Of a stretch of DNA of 64,000 bases, positions 1-8,325 are shown piece after piece. The notes below the pieces were generated by a model that saw only the letters and a program-made list of their open reading frames with translations, made no database searches and had not been told where the DNA came from. This DNA comes from Alphaproteobacteria bacterium (GTDB taxonomy: Bacteria > Pseudomonadota > Alphaproteobacteria > MPNO01 > VGEU01). Numbering within the stretch: position 1 is the first letter of the stretch; the number at the start of each line of letters is the position of its first letter. Made by a program: the position numbers and the translations under genes. The DNA lies in NCBI GenBank assembly GCA_016869145.1, contig VGEU01000003.1:30445-94444 (forward strand). The letters are read 5' to 3'.

Positions 1-119
1 AGCGCGGCGCCGACCAGCGAGCCGCCGGCGGTCTTCGGTTGATCCTGGAACGAGGTGCAGCCGGCGAGGCCGAAGGCCGCCACCGTCACGAATACGAGCG
101 CACGTTTTCTGCTGTTCAT
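1..119 (-). CDS. Lipoprotein, N-terminal fragment (runs off window)
   Basis: Only the first 39 or so residues are in the window. They form a lipoprotein signal: Met, charged SRKR, a hydrophobic stretch, then the lipobox LAGC with Cys20 as the lipidated residue. The following TAGGSLVGAAL is glycine/alanine rich and would fit the start of a glycine-zipper segment, but that is a guess from a few residues. A purine-rich ribosome site (GAGGAAG) lies about 7 bases before the ATG. It would be processed by signal peptidase II and anchored in an envelope membrane. The function cannot be told from this piece. Confidence 0.7.
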   Translation of the reverse strand, partial: MNSRKRALVFVTVAAFGLAGCTSFQDQPKTAGGSLVGAA

Positions 120-244
120 CGTTTCTTCCTCCACGCACGCGAGCCCACCCGGAACTCGGGTCGCCACCACGGCGGCGAACGTCCGAATCATGGGTAGGGA
201 TTAGGGCGAAACCACGGCGCCGGCGCGGAAATGCGCGGGCAGCG

Positions 245-450
245 GTGCCCGGTGGCTGCGACGCTGCGGGCGACGCGCCTCCTTGGTTTCCGCTCGATAC
301 GCTGAGCCGTCTGAGGGGAGGCGTTCCGGCGCCCAGCAGGTGCGGATTCCGCTTGCTGGGGCAGGACCGGCACCCTATACCGGCCTGCGCCTTCGGGGTC
401 GGGCCGCATCCGCCACGGAAACAGCCCAAAATCGTTCGGAGAAGAAGGAC
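245..450 (+). promoter_or_regulatory. Structured RNA leader of the NhaD-like antiporter gene, candidate cation riboswitch
   Basis: No gene fits 120-451. The last 200 bases before the antiporter start can fold into stacked helices that I checked base by base: CGCCTCC 276-282 with GGAGGCG 317-323, enclosing GCTC 292-295 with GAGC 304-307; CCCAGCA 332-338 with TGCTGGG 354-360, enclosing GCGG/CCGC; and GCAGG-A-CCGG 361-370 with CCGG-CCTGC 380-388. A compact block follows at 396-427 (GGGTCGGGCC ... CACGGAAACAGCCC), in which GGG-CCG can pair with CGG and the closing CCC. The ribosome site GAAGAAGG comes about 20 bases later. Adjacent helices plus a conserved-looking unpaired GAAACA suggest a regulatory RNA. 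The nhaA-type (Li+/Na+) leader families are my best guess from memory. The region 120-244 shows nothing else I can name. Confidence 0.5.
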
Positions 451-451
451 G

Positions 452-1870
452 ATGCGGCTTGCGCGGATCCTTGCCCTGTCGACGGTGCTCATGGCGGCCG
501 CGCCGGCGGCATGGGCGGCGAGCGGGCCCAACCTCGACGGCTCGAACCTCAGTCTCTTGTGGTTCGCACCCTTCGCGGGCCTCCTCCTCTCGATCGCGCT
601 GTTGCCGATCCTGACGCCGGCCTTCTGGCATCACCACTACGGCAAGGTGACCGCGTTCTGGGCGGTGGCCTGCGTCATCCCGCTGATGATGGAGTTCGGC
701 ACCGCCGACGCGGCGCACGAGCTCTTCCACGTCGCCATCGCCGACTACATTCCGTTCATGCTCCTCCTGACCGCGCTCTACGTCGTGGCGGGCGGTATCG
801 CGGTCTCCGGCCAGCTCGTTGGAACGCCCGCGGTCAACACCGCGATCCTCGCCTTCGGCACGCTTCTCGCCGGCTGGATCGGAACGACCGGCGCCTCGAT
901 GCTCCTGATCCGGTTCGTGATCGCAACCAACCGCAACCGTACGAACAAGACGCACATCTTCGTCTTCTTCATCTTCCTCGTCTCGAATATCGGCGGCTCG
1001 ATGACGCCGCTCGGCGATCCGCCGCTCTTTCTCGGCTATCTCAACGGGATCGACTTCTTCTGGCCGCTGATCTGGCTGACGCCGCCGCTACTCCTCTGCG
1101 TCGTGGTGCTTCTGGTGCTGTTCTACGCCCTCGACACTTTTTTCTTCCGTGCCGATCGCGAGTCACATCCGGCACCGCAGGCGGCGTTCCGGAGCATTCG
1201 CGTGCGTGGCGGGCTGATCAATATGCCCCTTCTCCTCGGCATCGTGTTCGCCGTGCTCTTGAGCGGCTCGGTCAAGACGGGTGTCGCTATCGACGTCTTC
1301 GGCGTCGAGATCAAGCTCGAGAACCTGCTTCGCGACCTCGCGCTCCTCGGCCTGATCCTTCTCTCGCTCCGCCTGACGCCGACATTCATCCGGCGCGAGA
1401 ACAGCTTCACCTGGGGTCCGATGGTGGAGGTGATCAAGCTGTTCGCCGGCATCTTCGCGACCATCATTCCGTGTCTCGCGATCCTGAAGGCAGGCAAGGC
1501 CGGCGCCGCGGCGGCGGTGCATGAGCTCCTGACGCGGCCCGACGGGACGCCGATCAACGCGATGTATTTCTGGGTGACGGGCACACTGTCGAGTTTCCTC
1601 GACAATGCGCCGACCTATCTCATTTTCTTCAACGTGGCCGGTGGCGACGCGGTTCAGCTTATGGGCCCGCTCGCGGCGACGCTGCTCGCGATCTCGGCCG
1701 GCGCGGTCTTCATGGGCTCCAATACCTATATCGGCAACGCGCCCAACCTGATGGTGAAGGCCGTCGTCGAGGCGAACGACATCCGGATGCCGAGCTTCTT
1801 CGGCTACATGCTGTGGTCGTGCGGCATTCTCCTGCCGCTGTTCGTCGTGGTCGCCTGGGTCTTCTTCTAG
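452..1870 (+). CDS. NhaD-like sodium:proton antiporter (ion transporter superfamily)
   Basis: A 472-residue inner-membrane protein with a cleavable-looking signal (MRLARILALS ... AAWA) followed by about a dozen hydrophobic segments. It has the re-entrant motifs of this superfamily: NIGGSMTPLGDPPLF near residue 180 and FMGSNTYIGNAPNLM near residue 415, with SSFLDNAPTYL in between. These Asn/Gly/Pro-rich loops are the cation sites in NhaD-type carriers. The expected role is Na+(Li+)/H+ exchange; a citrate- or arsenite-type substrate is less likely. The ATG at 452 is chosen because GAAGAAGG precedes it and the signal peptide starts there. An upstream in-frame extension to 245 would translate the structured leader. 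The 3' end overlaps the convergent gene by 4 bases. Confidence 0.8.
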   Translation: MRLARILALSTVLMAAAPAAWAASGPNLDGSNLSLLWFAPFAGLLLSIALLPILTPAFWHHHYGKVTAFWAVACVIPLMMEFGTADAAHELFHVAIADYIPFMLLLTALYVVAGGIAVSGQLVGTPAVNTAILAFGTLLAGWIGTTGASMLLIRFVIATNRNRTNKTHIFVFFIFLVSNIGGSMTPLGDPPLFLGYLNGIDFFWPLIWLTPPLLLCVVVLLVLFYALDTFFFRADRESHPAPQAAFRSIRVRGGLINMPLLLGIVFAVLLSGSVKTGVAIDVFGVEIKLENLLRDLALLGLILLSLRLTPTFIRRENSFTWGPMVEVIKLFAGIFATIIPCLAILKAGKAGAAAAVHELLTRPDGTPINAMYFWVTGTLSSFLDNAPTYLIFFNVAGGDAVQLMGPLAATLLAISAGAVFMGSNTYIGNAPNLMVKAVVEANDIRMPSFFGYMLWSCGILLPLFVVVAWVFF

Positions 1871-2628
1871 GCGACGACCCCTGCCGGGAGCGGGTCGCGC
1901 TCGCCCTTGACGGCGACACGCCAGATCTCGTTCATGCACGCCCAGCGCGTCTTGACCGCGGTCTCGGCCACCTCGATCGCGCGGTCGAGGAGGTCCTGCG
2001 AATTGATCAGCCGCGTCACGAGGTCGAGCTGGCGGCTCGAATGGTCGGCATCGGCGACCAAATGCTCGTTGAAGAACTCGATCTCGGGCGCATCCGCCTT
2101 GTAGCCGTGGAACCTCTCGAACGCCGGCAGCGTGCGCTCGGCGTTGATCGCGGGCTGCTGGCCCTCCTGGGTCGATTGCATGGCGAGGATGACGCCGATC
2201 GGCTCGTCCTTCACTGTGTTGAGATAGAAATAGGACCGCGCCCGCCATGAGGCGAGCTGCTCGGTCGCCTCGACCTCGGCGTCGGTGAGACCGGCGACAC
2301 GGCAGAAGCGGCGGATCAGCTCCATGTGGTCGTGCGCCTCGCGGCCCTCGCCGGGGCCGGCGAGGATGCCTTCCTCCTCGGCGAGATTCTCGAGCAGGAA
2401 GCGGCGCGCCTCGGGCGGCGCCTTGTAATAGGCGATGCCGAACGAGGGCAGCACGCGCAACACGTGCTGATAATGCTGCGCCATCAAGAGGCCGAGCGGG
2501 TGGAGGCCGAACGTGCCGCGGTGGAACTCGACGAAGAACGGATGGTCCTTGGTGTGCCACTTGTTGCGGAGCGCGACGATCTCGCGCGCGGCCCTGCGTC
2601 CGTAGTCGTTCGCCTGTGGTGTCGCCAT
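1867..2628 (-). CDS. Haem-oxygenase-like di-iron protein (PqqC/TenA/CADD fold)
   Basis: A 253-residue, all-helical protein of the iron-containing redox enzyme (haem-oxygenase-like di-iron oxidase) group. Visible ligand candidates are the acidic stretch EEE 84-86, E94 and H101, E155, and the pattern H189-x3-D193-x2-H196, which matches the HxxxDxxH signature of CADD-type members. Family members do oxidative chemistry on amines, acids or amino-acid-derived substrates (CADD in p-aminobenzoate formation, others in N-oxygenation or decarboxylation). PqqC itself lacks these ligands, so this is not PqqC, and no other pqq genes are nearby. The start has a strong GGGAGGAAC site. The substrate is unknown. 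Confidence 0.75.
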   Translation of the reverse strand: MATPQANDYGRRAAREIVALRNKWHTKDHPFFVEFHRGTFGLHPLGLLMAQHYQHVLRVLPSFGIAYYKAPPEARRFLLENLAEEEGILAGPGEGREAHDHMELIRRFCRVAGLTDAEVEATEQLASWRARSYFYLNTVKDEPIGVILAMQSTQEGQQPAINAERTLPAFERFHGYKADAPEIEFFNEHLVADADHSSRQLDLVTRLINSQDLLDRAIEVAETAVKTRWACMNEIWRVAVKGERDPLPAGVVA

Positions 2629-2767
2629 GTCGTTCCTCCCGCACGGGTCCGGTCCCCGGCCGCCGAGTTAACCGGCGGTTGCGGCGCGCTGTCAATCGAT
2701 GCGACGCGCGACGGCATTGCGCCGCGGGCGCGCCCGGCGCAGGATGGTGGAGCGAAAGGACACCGCC

Positions 2768-3172
2768 ATGGCAAACATCCGCAAACGCGTCAGCAATCCG
2801 CCGACCGTCGCGGCGCCGATGAAGCGCTACTACTCGAACGCGGTCCGCGTCGATTCGGGCCCGCTGCTCTTCATCTCGGGCCAGGTCGCGCTCGACAAGG
2901 ACGGCAAGCTCGTCGGCAAGGGCGATCTCCGCGCCCAGGCCGTTCAGGTGCTCGAGAACATCCGCGCGATCCTCGCCGCCCACGGCGCCGACATGTCGGA
3001 CATCCTGAAGGTCACGGTCTACGTCACCCAGATCCGCGCCTTCAACGACATCGCCGACATCCGCGAGCGCTATTTCCCGAACGATGGCCCGGCGAGCGTG
3101 ATCGTCGAGATCTCGGCGCTCGCGCTGCCGGAGCTGATGATCGAGATCGAGGCGGTCGCCGCGATCAGTTGA
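2768..3172 (+). CDS. RidA (YjgF/YER057c/UK114) family protein
   Basis: A 134-residue RidA-fold protein, expected to form cytosolic trimers. It shows SGQVALDKDGKLVGKGDLRAQ and the C-terminal PELMIEIEAVA strand of the family. The arginine that binds the carboxylate in true enamine/imine deaminases (in the motif PAR-S-T-V) is replaced: this protein reads PASVIVEI near residue 112. It therefore belongs to a Rid subgroup without the classical 2-aminoacrylate deaminase site, and its substrate is open. The ATG at 2768 follows GAAAGGA at good spacing; a slightly longer form from 2744 is possible. Its stop overlaps the convergent protease gene by 8 bases. Confidence 0.8.
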   Translation: MANIRKRVSNPPTVAAPMKRYYSNAVRVDSGPLLFISGQVALDKDGKLVGKGDLRAQAVQVLENIRAILAAHGADMSDILKVTVYVTQIRAFNDIADIRERYFPNDGPASVIVEISALALPELMIEIEAVAAIS

Positions 3173-4113
3173 GGCGGCGGGCGCGGCGCAGGACGACCAG
3201 CACCGCGAGCGCGAACAGGATCGCCGTCTCGGGCTCGGGCAGCCCGATCACGACCGGAACACTCTGGACGAACGACTTCACCCAGTTGCCGATCGAATCC
3301 TCGGCGAGATTGGTGTGCGTGGAGCGGAGTGTCGTTGTGGACGGGATCGCGGCGCCGCCACCCTGATAGGTCGTCGTCGAGCCGATGCCGACGATGTTGT
3401 TGCCGAGAAGCGCGGGGTTGCCGCTGTCGCCCTGGGCGATCAGGCCCTCGCCGACCAGGGCGGTGCTGAACAGGACCGACATCCGGAGCGGCTTGTCGGG
3501 CGCCGGCACGTTGGGGCTGACGTCGGTGAAGGTCGTGATCACCGCATCGATCGTGTTGGTCGCATGCCGGCGCGTGCCCGAGGCGAGCGGGCCGCTCGCC
3601 GGGCTGCCGCCGATGCCGTAGCCGACGAGATCGAGCACGGTGGTCGTGAGCGGATCGGGCAGGTCCTCCTGGATGCCATAGCGCTGGGCATCGCCGGGGG
3701 GCGAGGGATGCGAGCTTGAGGACGCCGACATCGTACTGGTCGATGTTGTCGAGCGGGAACGGCCGATCGGCGAACAGTGGGTGGATGTGGACGCCGCCGG
3801 CCGCGATCCCGAGCGTGGTCGGTCCGGTCGGCGTCTCGAAGGTGATCTGCCAGTTGTTCGCGCCGTCGAGGCAGTGGCCGGCGGTCACCACGTGGATCCC
3901 GTCGGCGAGGAGCGCGCCCGAGCAGCGGAACGTGCCCGCCTGGTTGAGGAAGTTGAACGCGATGTTGACGACGCCGGTGAAGGCCGAATTGCCGGTCACG
4001 TAGCCGGGATCGCTCGTATTCCGGATCAGGATCGCCTGTGCCGCGGGGGCGCCGACCGCGACGGCCACGAGGCCCAGCAGGGCCGCGCGCAACAGACAAA
4101 ACAGAGACCGCAT
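3165..4113 (-). pseudogene. Secreted trypsin-like serine protease with PEP-CTERM anchor, frameshifted
   Basis: Two overlapping frames together make one protease. The first (from 4113) has a signal peptide ending APAAQA, the histidine motif TAGHC and an aspartate motif QYDVGVLKL. The second carries the serine motif QGDSGNPAL and ends in a PEP-CTERM tail: GLPEPET, a hydrophobic helix, then RRARR. The switch falls at a run of six G (3696-3701 on the plus strand). Removing one base joins LKLASLAP to GDAQRYGI smoothly. It is either a real one-base insertion or a base-call error. Intact, the product would be exported, trimmed by an exosortase and held at the cell surface. No exosortase gene is in this window. 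The start has GGAGAG six bases upstream. Confidence 0.75.
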
Positions 4114-4285
4114 CGGCACTCTCCGTCGCGCTCCGGCGGTCCCCAACGCAGACCGGAACGAACACACACGCGACGTCGTCGCCACTCACCCCGGCCGCGA
4201 CGTGCCCACCAACCACGCCCGTCGATAACACGGAATCACTAGGCCGAACAGCCCGGTGCGGCGCGGATCGCCGATCCTGTTAACC

Positions 4286-4605
4286 CTAATCCGGACCGTG
4301 TGCACCGCGTGCGGGCATGCCGCGCTCGAACACCACCTGCGCCGTGAACAGGACCACCAGGCCGACGAGGAGCGGCCAGGCGAGAAACCACCAGTCGGCG
4401 TGCTCGAGGAAGATCACGACCGGGTTGGCGCCAGCCGGCGAATGGAGGGTGCGGGAGGCCATCATCGCGGCCAGCGTCACCGCGACGGCGGCGATCATCC
4501 ATGCCTCGGCAGGGTCGTCGAAGCGCGTCTGGCCGACATGGGGGAATGCGAGCCCGATCAGGCTCGCGATCAGGTGGCCGCCGAACAAGCTCCGCGGCAT
4601 CGCCG
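4286..4605 (-). pseudogene. HPP family membrane protein, C-terminal half only
   Basis: About 105 residues recognisable as the second half of an HPP integral membrane protein: PRSLFGGHLIASLIGLAF, a middle helix (WMIAAVAVTLAAMM), the family's signature loop SRTLHSPAGANPVV, and a last helix (WFLAWPLLVGLVVLF). The N-terminal half, with the first two helices and the HPP motif, is absent. The sequence is joined instead to a thiamine-diphosphate enzyme fragment in a different frame. There is no start codon or ribosome site of its own at the junction. HPP proteins are small four-helix membrane proteins, some linked to nitrite transport. This remnant is not expected to work. Confidence 0.7.
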
Positions 4606-5943
4606 TCGCCGATGAGGACGACGACCGGCCGCGAAGGCGAACATCATCGCGCCGGTGCCGGCAGCGAGCGCGTACTGATCCGGACGCTTGATCGGGATCT
4701 GGTGCGCGTACTGGGTGTGGTTGCCGCAGCCGACGCAGAAGATCGTCTCCGGCGGGCACACCTCCGTCGCGACGCGCGAGATGAGCTGCGGCTTGATCGG
4801 AATCGCGTCGAGGTCGACGCCGTAGTAGCGCTCGGTCTCCTGCCGGTCGAGCGCGCGGAGCGCCACGGCGCGGGGATGGCGCGCGCCCTCTGGCGTCGCG
4901 AGCCCGGCCTTCGCCGCGAACGCGAGCGCGTCCTCGAGGAAGAGGCCGCAATCGGCGACGGCGCCGATCTCGACCGCGTATTGGCGGCCGATCTCGGCCG
5001 GATCGCTCTCGACCTGGATGATCTTCGCGTCGGTACCGATCAGCTGCCAATTGATGGTGTTGACGTTGAGGAACCGGCAGCCGAGCCCGAGGATCACGTC
5101 GGAACGGCGGAGCGCCTCGTTCGCGGTCGAGCGCCCGAAATGCCCGGCGATGCCGAGCGCGAGGGGGTGGTCCTCGGGGATCGAGCCGCGCCCCATCTCG
5201 GTCGTCGCGACCGGCATGGCGAAGCGCTCGGCCAGGGCGACCAGCGTCTTGCCGGCCCGCGACCACACGACGCCGCGCCCGGCGAGGATCATCGGGTGGC
5301 GCGCGCCGGCGATCAGGCGTATGGCGCGCTCGACCGCCTCGGGGTGGGGGCGTGTCGCGTTGGCGATCCAGCGCGATCGGGCGGGTCCCTTGAGCGAGAG
5401 ATCGCTCGTCTCGACGTCGACCGGCTTCTTGAGGAGGTTCTTCGGCAGGTCGAGATGGACCGGGCCCGGCATGCCCTAGCGCGCGACCTCAAACGCGGTC
5501 CGCATCAGGCGGTTGATGTCCTTCGCCTCGCGCAACTGGTCGTTCCACTTGGTGACCTCGCGGAACACGTTCACGACGTTGAACTCGTGCCACAGGTTCC
5601 GTCCGAGGCGGAACGTATCCATGTTGCACGACAGCATGATCAGCGGCACGCAGTCCTTCTGCGCGTTCCAGGTGCCGAGGACGGCATTCGAGATGCCGGG
5701 TCCGACATGGAGGAGCGCGCAGGCCGGCTCGCCCGTGAACCGGGAATAGCCATCCGCCATGCTCGCCGCGGCGTGCTCGATGCGGCAGGTGATGTAGCGG
5801 ATCTCGTCCTGGCGATCGTAGATCGCGTCGATGATCGGCAGCACCGTGTCGCCGGTAATGCCGAAGACATGGCGGACGCCTTCCTCGACGAGATGCTGGA
5901 CGACCGCCTCGGCGGCGGTCACCGGGGTGCGCGGACGGCTCAT
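4597..5943 (-). pseudogene. Thiamine-diphosphate-dependent enzyme (acetolactate synthase/benzoylformate decarboxylase type), broken
   Basis: The sequence reads as a ThDP-dependent decarboxylase/synthase: an N-terminal PYR domain (EAVVQHLVEEGVRHVFGITG, with the catalytic glutamate in CRIEHAAASMADGYSR), a central domain (DVILGLGCRFLNVNT), and the start of the PP domain (FCVGCGNHTQYAHQI). Three lesions break it. A TAG stop at 5476-5478 sits between AFEVAR and GMPGPVHLDL, where the family reads straight through. A short internal loss with frameshift near 4626-4632 removes residues between FAFAAG and VVVLIGDGDA. The reading then ends at that GDG motif, where an HPP gene fragment takes over. The Mg/ThDP site is incomplete, so the locus is dead. 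The ATG at 5943 has GGAGC upstream. Confidence 0.75.
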
Positions 5944-6057
5944 TCGGACGCTCCGGGGCGGGACAGGGTTGGTCGGCGGGCGCATGGTCGCGCGATCGGC
6001 CGCGCCGGGCAAGGCGAGCGGCTTCGACGTCGGGGATCAGGGAGCGGGAAAGGAAAC

Positions 6058-6134
6058 TGGTCGGAGAGAGAGGATTTGAACCTCCGGCCCCTGCCTCCCG
6101 AAAGCAGTGCTCTACCAGGCTGAGCTACTCTCCG
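6058..6134 (-). tRNA. tRNA-Pro (anticodon CGG)
   Basis: A full cloverleaf on the minus strand: acceptor CGGAGAG pairs perfectly with CTCTCCG, the D arm is GCTC/GAGC, the anticodon stem is CTGCT/GGCAG with loop TTCGGGA, and the T arm is GGAGG-TTCAAAT-CCTCT. Discriminator A and CCA are encoded. C1-G72 is the bacterial tRNA-Pro signature and agrees with anticodon CGG. It reads the CCG codon, common in this GC-rich genome. Confidence 0.95.
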
Positions 6135-6145
6135 ACCGGGCGCTC

Positions 6146-6175
6146 CTTATAGCGCCGCCGGCCCGTCCTTGCCAA
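6146..6175 (-). promoter_or_regulatory. Sigma-70-type promoter of tRNA-Pro
   Basis: On the minus strand, TTGGCA (6170-6175) and TATAAG (6146-6151) are 18 bases apart. The start of transcription would fall only a few bases before the mature 5' end at 6134. Hexamers this close to consensus are rare in this GC-rich sequence. Confidence 0.6.
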
Positions 6176-6201
6176 GCGCGAGGGGAGGGCCGGGACCGGG
6201 C

Positions 6202-7224
6202 TCAATAGGCGCGCGCGACCGCGAAGGCGAGCGCCTCGAGGAGCGCGCGTTTCTCCATCCCGGGCGGGAAGGGCTCGAGCGCCTGGCGTGCGGTCGCCGC
6301 GTATTGCTTGGCGCGATCGACGGTGGCGGCGAGCGCGCCCGTGCGCTCGAGAAGGGTGATCGCCCGCTTGAGATCGCCTTTCTTCTGCTCGAGGTCCTCG
6401 AGCGTACGGCGGAGAAAGACGCGGGATTCGCCGTCTGCGGCGCGGAAGGCGAGGATCACGGGGAGCGTGATCTTGCCGTCGCGGAAGTCGTCGCCGACGG
6501 TCTTGCCGAGCGTCGGCTGGTGCGCCGAATAGTCGAGCACGTCGTCGATGAGCTGGAACGCCATCCCGAAATTGTGCCCGAACGCCTCGAGCGCGCGTCG
6601 CTCACGTTCCGGGCGGTCGGCGACGACCGCGCCGATCTCGCTCGCCGCCGCGAAGAGCTTCGCGGTCTTGGAGCGGATCACCTCGAGATAGTCGGCCTCC
6701 GTCGTCTCGGTGTCGTTCGCGGTCATGAGCTGGAGGACCTCGCCCTCGGCGATCACCGACGATGCGTTCGACAGGATGCGCAGGACCTCGAGCGAGCCGT
6801 CCTCGACCATCAGCTCGAAGGCGCGGCTGAAAAGGAAATCGCCGACGAGCACGCTCGCCTTGTTCCCCCAGACCGCGTTCGCCGACGACGCGCCGCGGCG
6901 CAGCATGCTCTCGTCGACCACGTCGTCGTGGAGGAGGGTCGCGGTGTGGATGAATTCGACGCAGGCCGCGAGCCCGGCGTGCCGGACCCCGCGATAGCCG
7001 CACATCCGCGCCGCCGCGAGCGTCAGCATCGGGCGCATCCGCTTGCCGCCGGCCGCGACGAGGTGGCCGGCCACCTGCGGGATGAGGTAGACCGGGCTCC
7101 GCATCCGGTCGAGAATGATCTCGTTGACCTTCGCGAGGTCGTCGGCGACCAACTGTGTCAGCAGTTCGATCGACGGACGCGGCGCCTCGCCGGAGTCGTC
7201 CTCTCGGGTGACGACGACGTTCAC
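6202..7224 (-). CDS. ispB: Long-chain polyprenyl diphosphate synthase (octaprenyl-type)
   Basis: A 340-residue trans-prenyltransferase that extends farnesyl diphosphate with isopentenyl diphosphate to make the ubiquinone side chain, in the cytosol or at the membrane face. Both aspartate-rich motifs are present: LLHDDVVDESMLRRG (first, about residue 100) and FQLIDDVLDY (second, about residue 225), plus GGKRMRP for diphosphate binding. The small-residue positions before the first DDxxD suit a long product, but chain length cannot be fixed from sequence. The start is taken as GTG at 7224, because AGGAG lies 7 bases upstream and no good ATG is near. It diverges from the DUF2007 gene, and a promoter lies between them. 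Confidence 0.88.
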   Translation of the reverse strand: MNVVVTREDDSGEAPRPSIELLTQLVADDLAKVNEIILDRMRSPVYLIPQVAGHLVAAGGKRMRPMLTLAAARMCGYRGVRHAGLAACVEFIHTATLLHDDVVDESMLRRGASSANAVWGNKASVLVGDFLFSRAFELMVEDGSLEVLRILSNASSVIAEGEVLQLMTANDTETTEADYLEVIRSKTAKLFAAASEIGAVVADRPERERRALEAFGHNFGMAFQLIDDVLDYSAHQPTLGKTVGDDFRDGKITLPVILAFRAADGESRVFLRRTLEDLEQKKGDLKRAITLLERTGALAATVDRAKQYAATARQALEPFPPGMEKRALLEALAFAVARAY

Positions 7225-7271
7225 CAGCTTTCTCCTATTCCCTGACCTGCGCGGAGTGTGTCTTGGCTGTA

Positions 7272-7299
7272 AGAATAGTTGAGTGCCCCCCTGGGTCAA
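7272..7299 (-). promoter_or_regulatory. Sigma-70-type promoter of ispB
   Basis: On the minus strand, TTGACC (7294-7299) and TATTCT (7272-7277) are 16 bases apart. This gives a leader of about 40 bases before the GTG start at 7224, with its AGGAG ribosome site inside it. Confidence 0.5.
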
Positions 7300-7321
7300 G
7301 CCGTCGAGGCCGCGGTCGCCG

Positions 7322-7540
7322 ATGAAAGAACTGGTGCGGACCAACGATCCGGCGCTCATTTCCTTCCTGGTCGCGCTGCTCCGATCGGAAGGGATCGAAT
7401 CCTTCGTGCTCGATGCGCATACGAGTGTCCTCGAAGGTTCGGCCGGCGCGATCCCGCGCCGGCTGATGGTCATCGACGACGACGCCGATCGGGCGCGACA
7501 GATTGTCACCGAGGCCGGTGAGGGCGGCGTCCTTGTCTGA
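7322..7540 (+). CDS. DUF2007 domain protein
   Basis: A 72-residue protein covering one DUF2007 domain: an N-terminal strand (MKELVRTNDP), helix SFLVALLRSEGI, a variable turn, and RRLMVIDDDADRARQIV at the end. It is a small ACT-like alpha/beta fold that has been proposed to transduce signals; no role is proven. It overlaps the methyltransferase gene by 8 bases (TTG start inside its last codons), so the two are probably translated together. This pairing beside ispB and the S49 peptidase is common in alphaproteobacteria. Confidence 0.75.
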   Translation: MKELVRTNDPALISFLVALLRSEGIESFVLDAHTSVLEGSAGAIPRRLMVIDDDADRARQIVTEAGEGGVLV

Positions 7541-8276
7541 CGCGGCGGTCACCGAGGACGCGATCCTGGGCGGCACGGTCCGTGTGCGCCAGCCGGCGGC
7601 GGGTTTCCGGGTCGCGATCGATTCCGTCCTCCTCGCGGCGGCGGTGGCGGCCGAGCCGGGCGAGGAGGTGCTCGAGCCCGGCGCCGGCGTCGGCGCCGCC
7701 GCGCTCTGTCTCGCACGCCGCGTCGCCGGCGCGCGCGTGACCGGGATCGAGGTCGCGCCCGATCTCGTCCGGCTCGCCGGCGACAACGCCCGGCTCAACG
7801 GTCTCGCACCGGCGGTCAACATCATGATCGGCGACATCGCGCGGCCGCCGCCGCGCGTCCTCCCCGCATCCTTCGCCCACGTGATGATGAACCCGCCTTA
7901 TCTGCCGGCCTCGCGCGCCCAGGCACCCCCCGATGCGGGCAAGGCGCGCGCGCATGTCGAGGGCGAGGCCGATCTCGCGGCGTGGCTCGACTTCGCGTTT
8001 CACATGGTGCGGCCGCGCGGGACGGTGACGGTGATCCACCGCGCCGACCGGCTCGATGCGATCCTCGCCCGGCTCCACGCGCGCGCGGGTGCGATCGTCG
8101 TCTTCCCGTTGTGGCCGGGCCGCGACGGCAAGCCCGCCAAGCGTGTTCTGGTGCGGGCCGAGCGCGGCGGGCAGACCCCGCTCCGGCTCGCCGCCGGGCT
8201 CGTTCTCCACGAGGCCGACGGTCGCTACACCGCGGAGGCGGATCGGGTTCTGCGTGGCGCCGCGCTCGAGTTGTGA
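7533..8276 (+). CDS. SAM-dependent N6-adenine methyltransferase (TrmN6-like)
   Basis: A class I Rossmann methyltransferase of about 247 residues. VLEPGAGVGAAALCLARR is the SAM-binding motif I, EVAPDLVRLAGDNARLNG motif II, and MMNPPYLPAS motif IV. NPPY marks methylation of an exocyclic amino group of adenine or of a glutamine side chain. The family is closest to enzymes modifying A37 of tRNA-Val, but the RNA target here is inferred. TTG at 7533 is chosen because GGTGAGG precedes it and it overlaps the upstream stop; GTG at 7518 or TTG at 7503 are alternatives. Confidence 0.75.
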   Translation: MSDAAVTEDAILGGTVRVRQPAAGFRVAIDSVLLAAAVAAEPGEEVLEPGAGVGAAALCLARRVAGARVTGIEVAPDLVRLAGDNARLNGLAPAVNIMIGDIARPPPRVLPASFAHVMMNPPYLPASRAQAPPDAGKARAHVEGEADLAAWLDFAFHMVRPRGTVTVIHRADRLDAILARLHARAGAIVVFPLWPGRDGKPAKRVLVRAERGGQTPLRLAAGLVLHEADGRYTAEADRVLRGAALEL

Positions 8277-8296
8277 CGGTTTTGCCGGGCCCAGTC

Positions 8297-8325
8297 TTGG
8301 CGGGCCCGGGCGCGCCCCATATGTT
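8297..8325 (+). promoter_or_regulatory. Promoter giving a possibly leaderless S49 peptidase mRNA
   Basis: TTGGCG (8297-8302) and TATGTT (8320-8325) are exactly 17 bases apart. The ATG of the next gene begins 7 bases after the -10 element, so transcription would start at or next to the start codon. No ribosome site is visible before that ATG. The GC-rich inverted repeat in the spacer has no T run and is not read as a terminator. Confidence 0.45.
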
